This document shows positions 63,827-64,000 of a stretch of 64,000 nt of DNA, in pieces; position 1 is the stretch's first letter; the number at the start of each line of letters is the position of its first letter. Made by a program: the position numbers and the translations under genes. The notes beneath the pieces were generated by a model. The model made no database searches. It was not told where the DNA came from and was given only the letters and a program-made list of their open reading frames with translations. Source of the DNA: Tubulanus polymorphus (lineage: Eukaryota; Nemertea; Palaeonemertea; Tubulaniformes; Tubulanidae); contig NC_134028.1 in assembly GCF_964204645.1 (NCBI RefSeq), positions 19,380,153 to 19,444,152 of the forward strand, in the 5' to 3' direction.

Positions 63827-64000
63827 TTTAGTGGACACAGGTTTAGTGAAGCCATTAAGATGGTGGCTGTGTGTTACGTATCTTGTATCAAGATATTTCG
63901 ATATAAGTAATGATTTGTCATTCACGATTTGTCGGGCTACAACAGGCAGAAAAAAAAAGAAAATTAAGATGAGAATGAAAGCCTTTCGTATTGAAGACCA
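63827..64000. other. Flank, no gene seen
   Basis: Unique-looking sequence with a short A-rich run at 63950-63965. Too short to interpret. Confidence 0.4.

Overview
This is eukaryotic nuclear DNA from an invertebrate animal, most likely marine. The evidence is spliced genes with GT..AG introns, a BEL/Pao retrotransposon, pogo-, hAT- and piggyBac-type elements, large palindromic repeats and a Maverick/Polinton. The species cannot be read from the sequence. Host gene content is low: an SLC43-type membrane transporter (nine exons, 7681-12421, +) and a mitochondrial thioredoxin (three exons, 29608 down to 21912, -). Nearly everything else is mobile DNA, much of it nested.

Layout. 1259-4966 is a spliced but broken DDE-type transposase-like gene. 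7681-12421 is the SLC43 gene, with a MITE in intron 1 and a composite repeat in intron 3. 12591-23609 is dominated by a dispersed repeat family (about 150-bp monomers plus a roughly 600-bp tail ending in AGTGGGCTA), a 242-bp palindrome and three TA-flanked pogo-like elements. Thioredoxin intron 2 (22023-28432) holds a decayed ORF with an SGNH-hydrolase-like pattern, split by a hAT element that left a clean 6-bp target duplication. 29939-35516 is a BEL element with identical LTRs but broken coding sequence. 36609-39764 holds a TTAA-flanked MITE and two large inverted repeats.

The most interesting part is 41143-63826, a three-level nest. A 59-bp minisatellite was interrupted by an LTR element with a non-coding interior (LARD-like; LTRs 41708-41932 + 59691-60028 and 62960-63515; target duplication TTCC). 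A 17,758-bp Maverick/Polinton (41933-59690; target duplication GACGTA) then inserted into its 5' LTR. The untouched 3' LTR preserves the empty site, so the Polinton's ends are known to the base. The Polinton is very AT-rich. A rightward block carries two small proteins, a chromodomain integrase and a packaging ATPase. A leftward block of eleven closely packed genes carries protein-primed DNA polymerase B, penton, major capsid protein and several membrane proteins. The blocks converge on an inverted-repeat region.

Unusual features of the Polinton: both ends are long palindromes; the packaging ATPase has a stop codon where the Walker A lysine is expected; 13 of 15 gene starts sit in a TAAATG motif; a 31-bp repeat with a palindromic core lies in frame in two neighbouring genes; a free-standing zinc-finger micro-ORF copied from the polymerase N-terminus lies in the left terminal repeat; and no adenain-like protease is visible. 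Together these suggest a recently moved but now defective virus-like element whose transcription and end structure deserve closer study.
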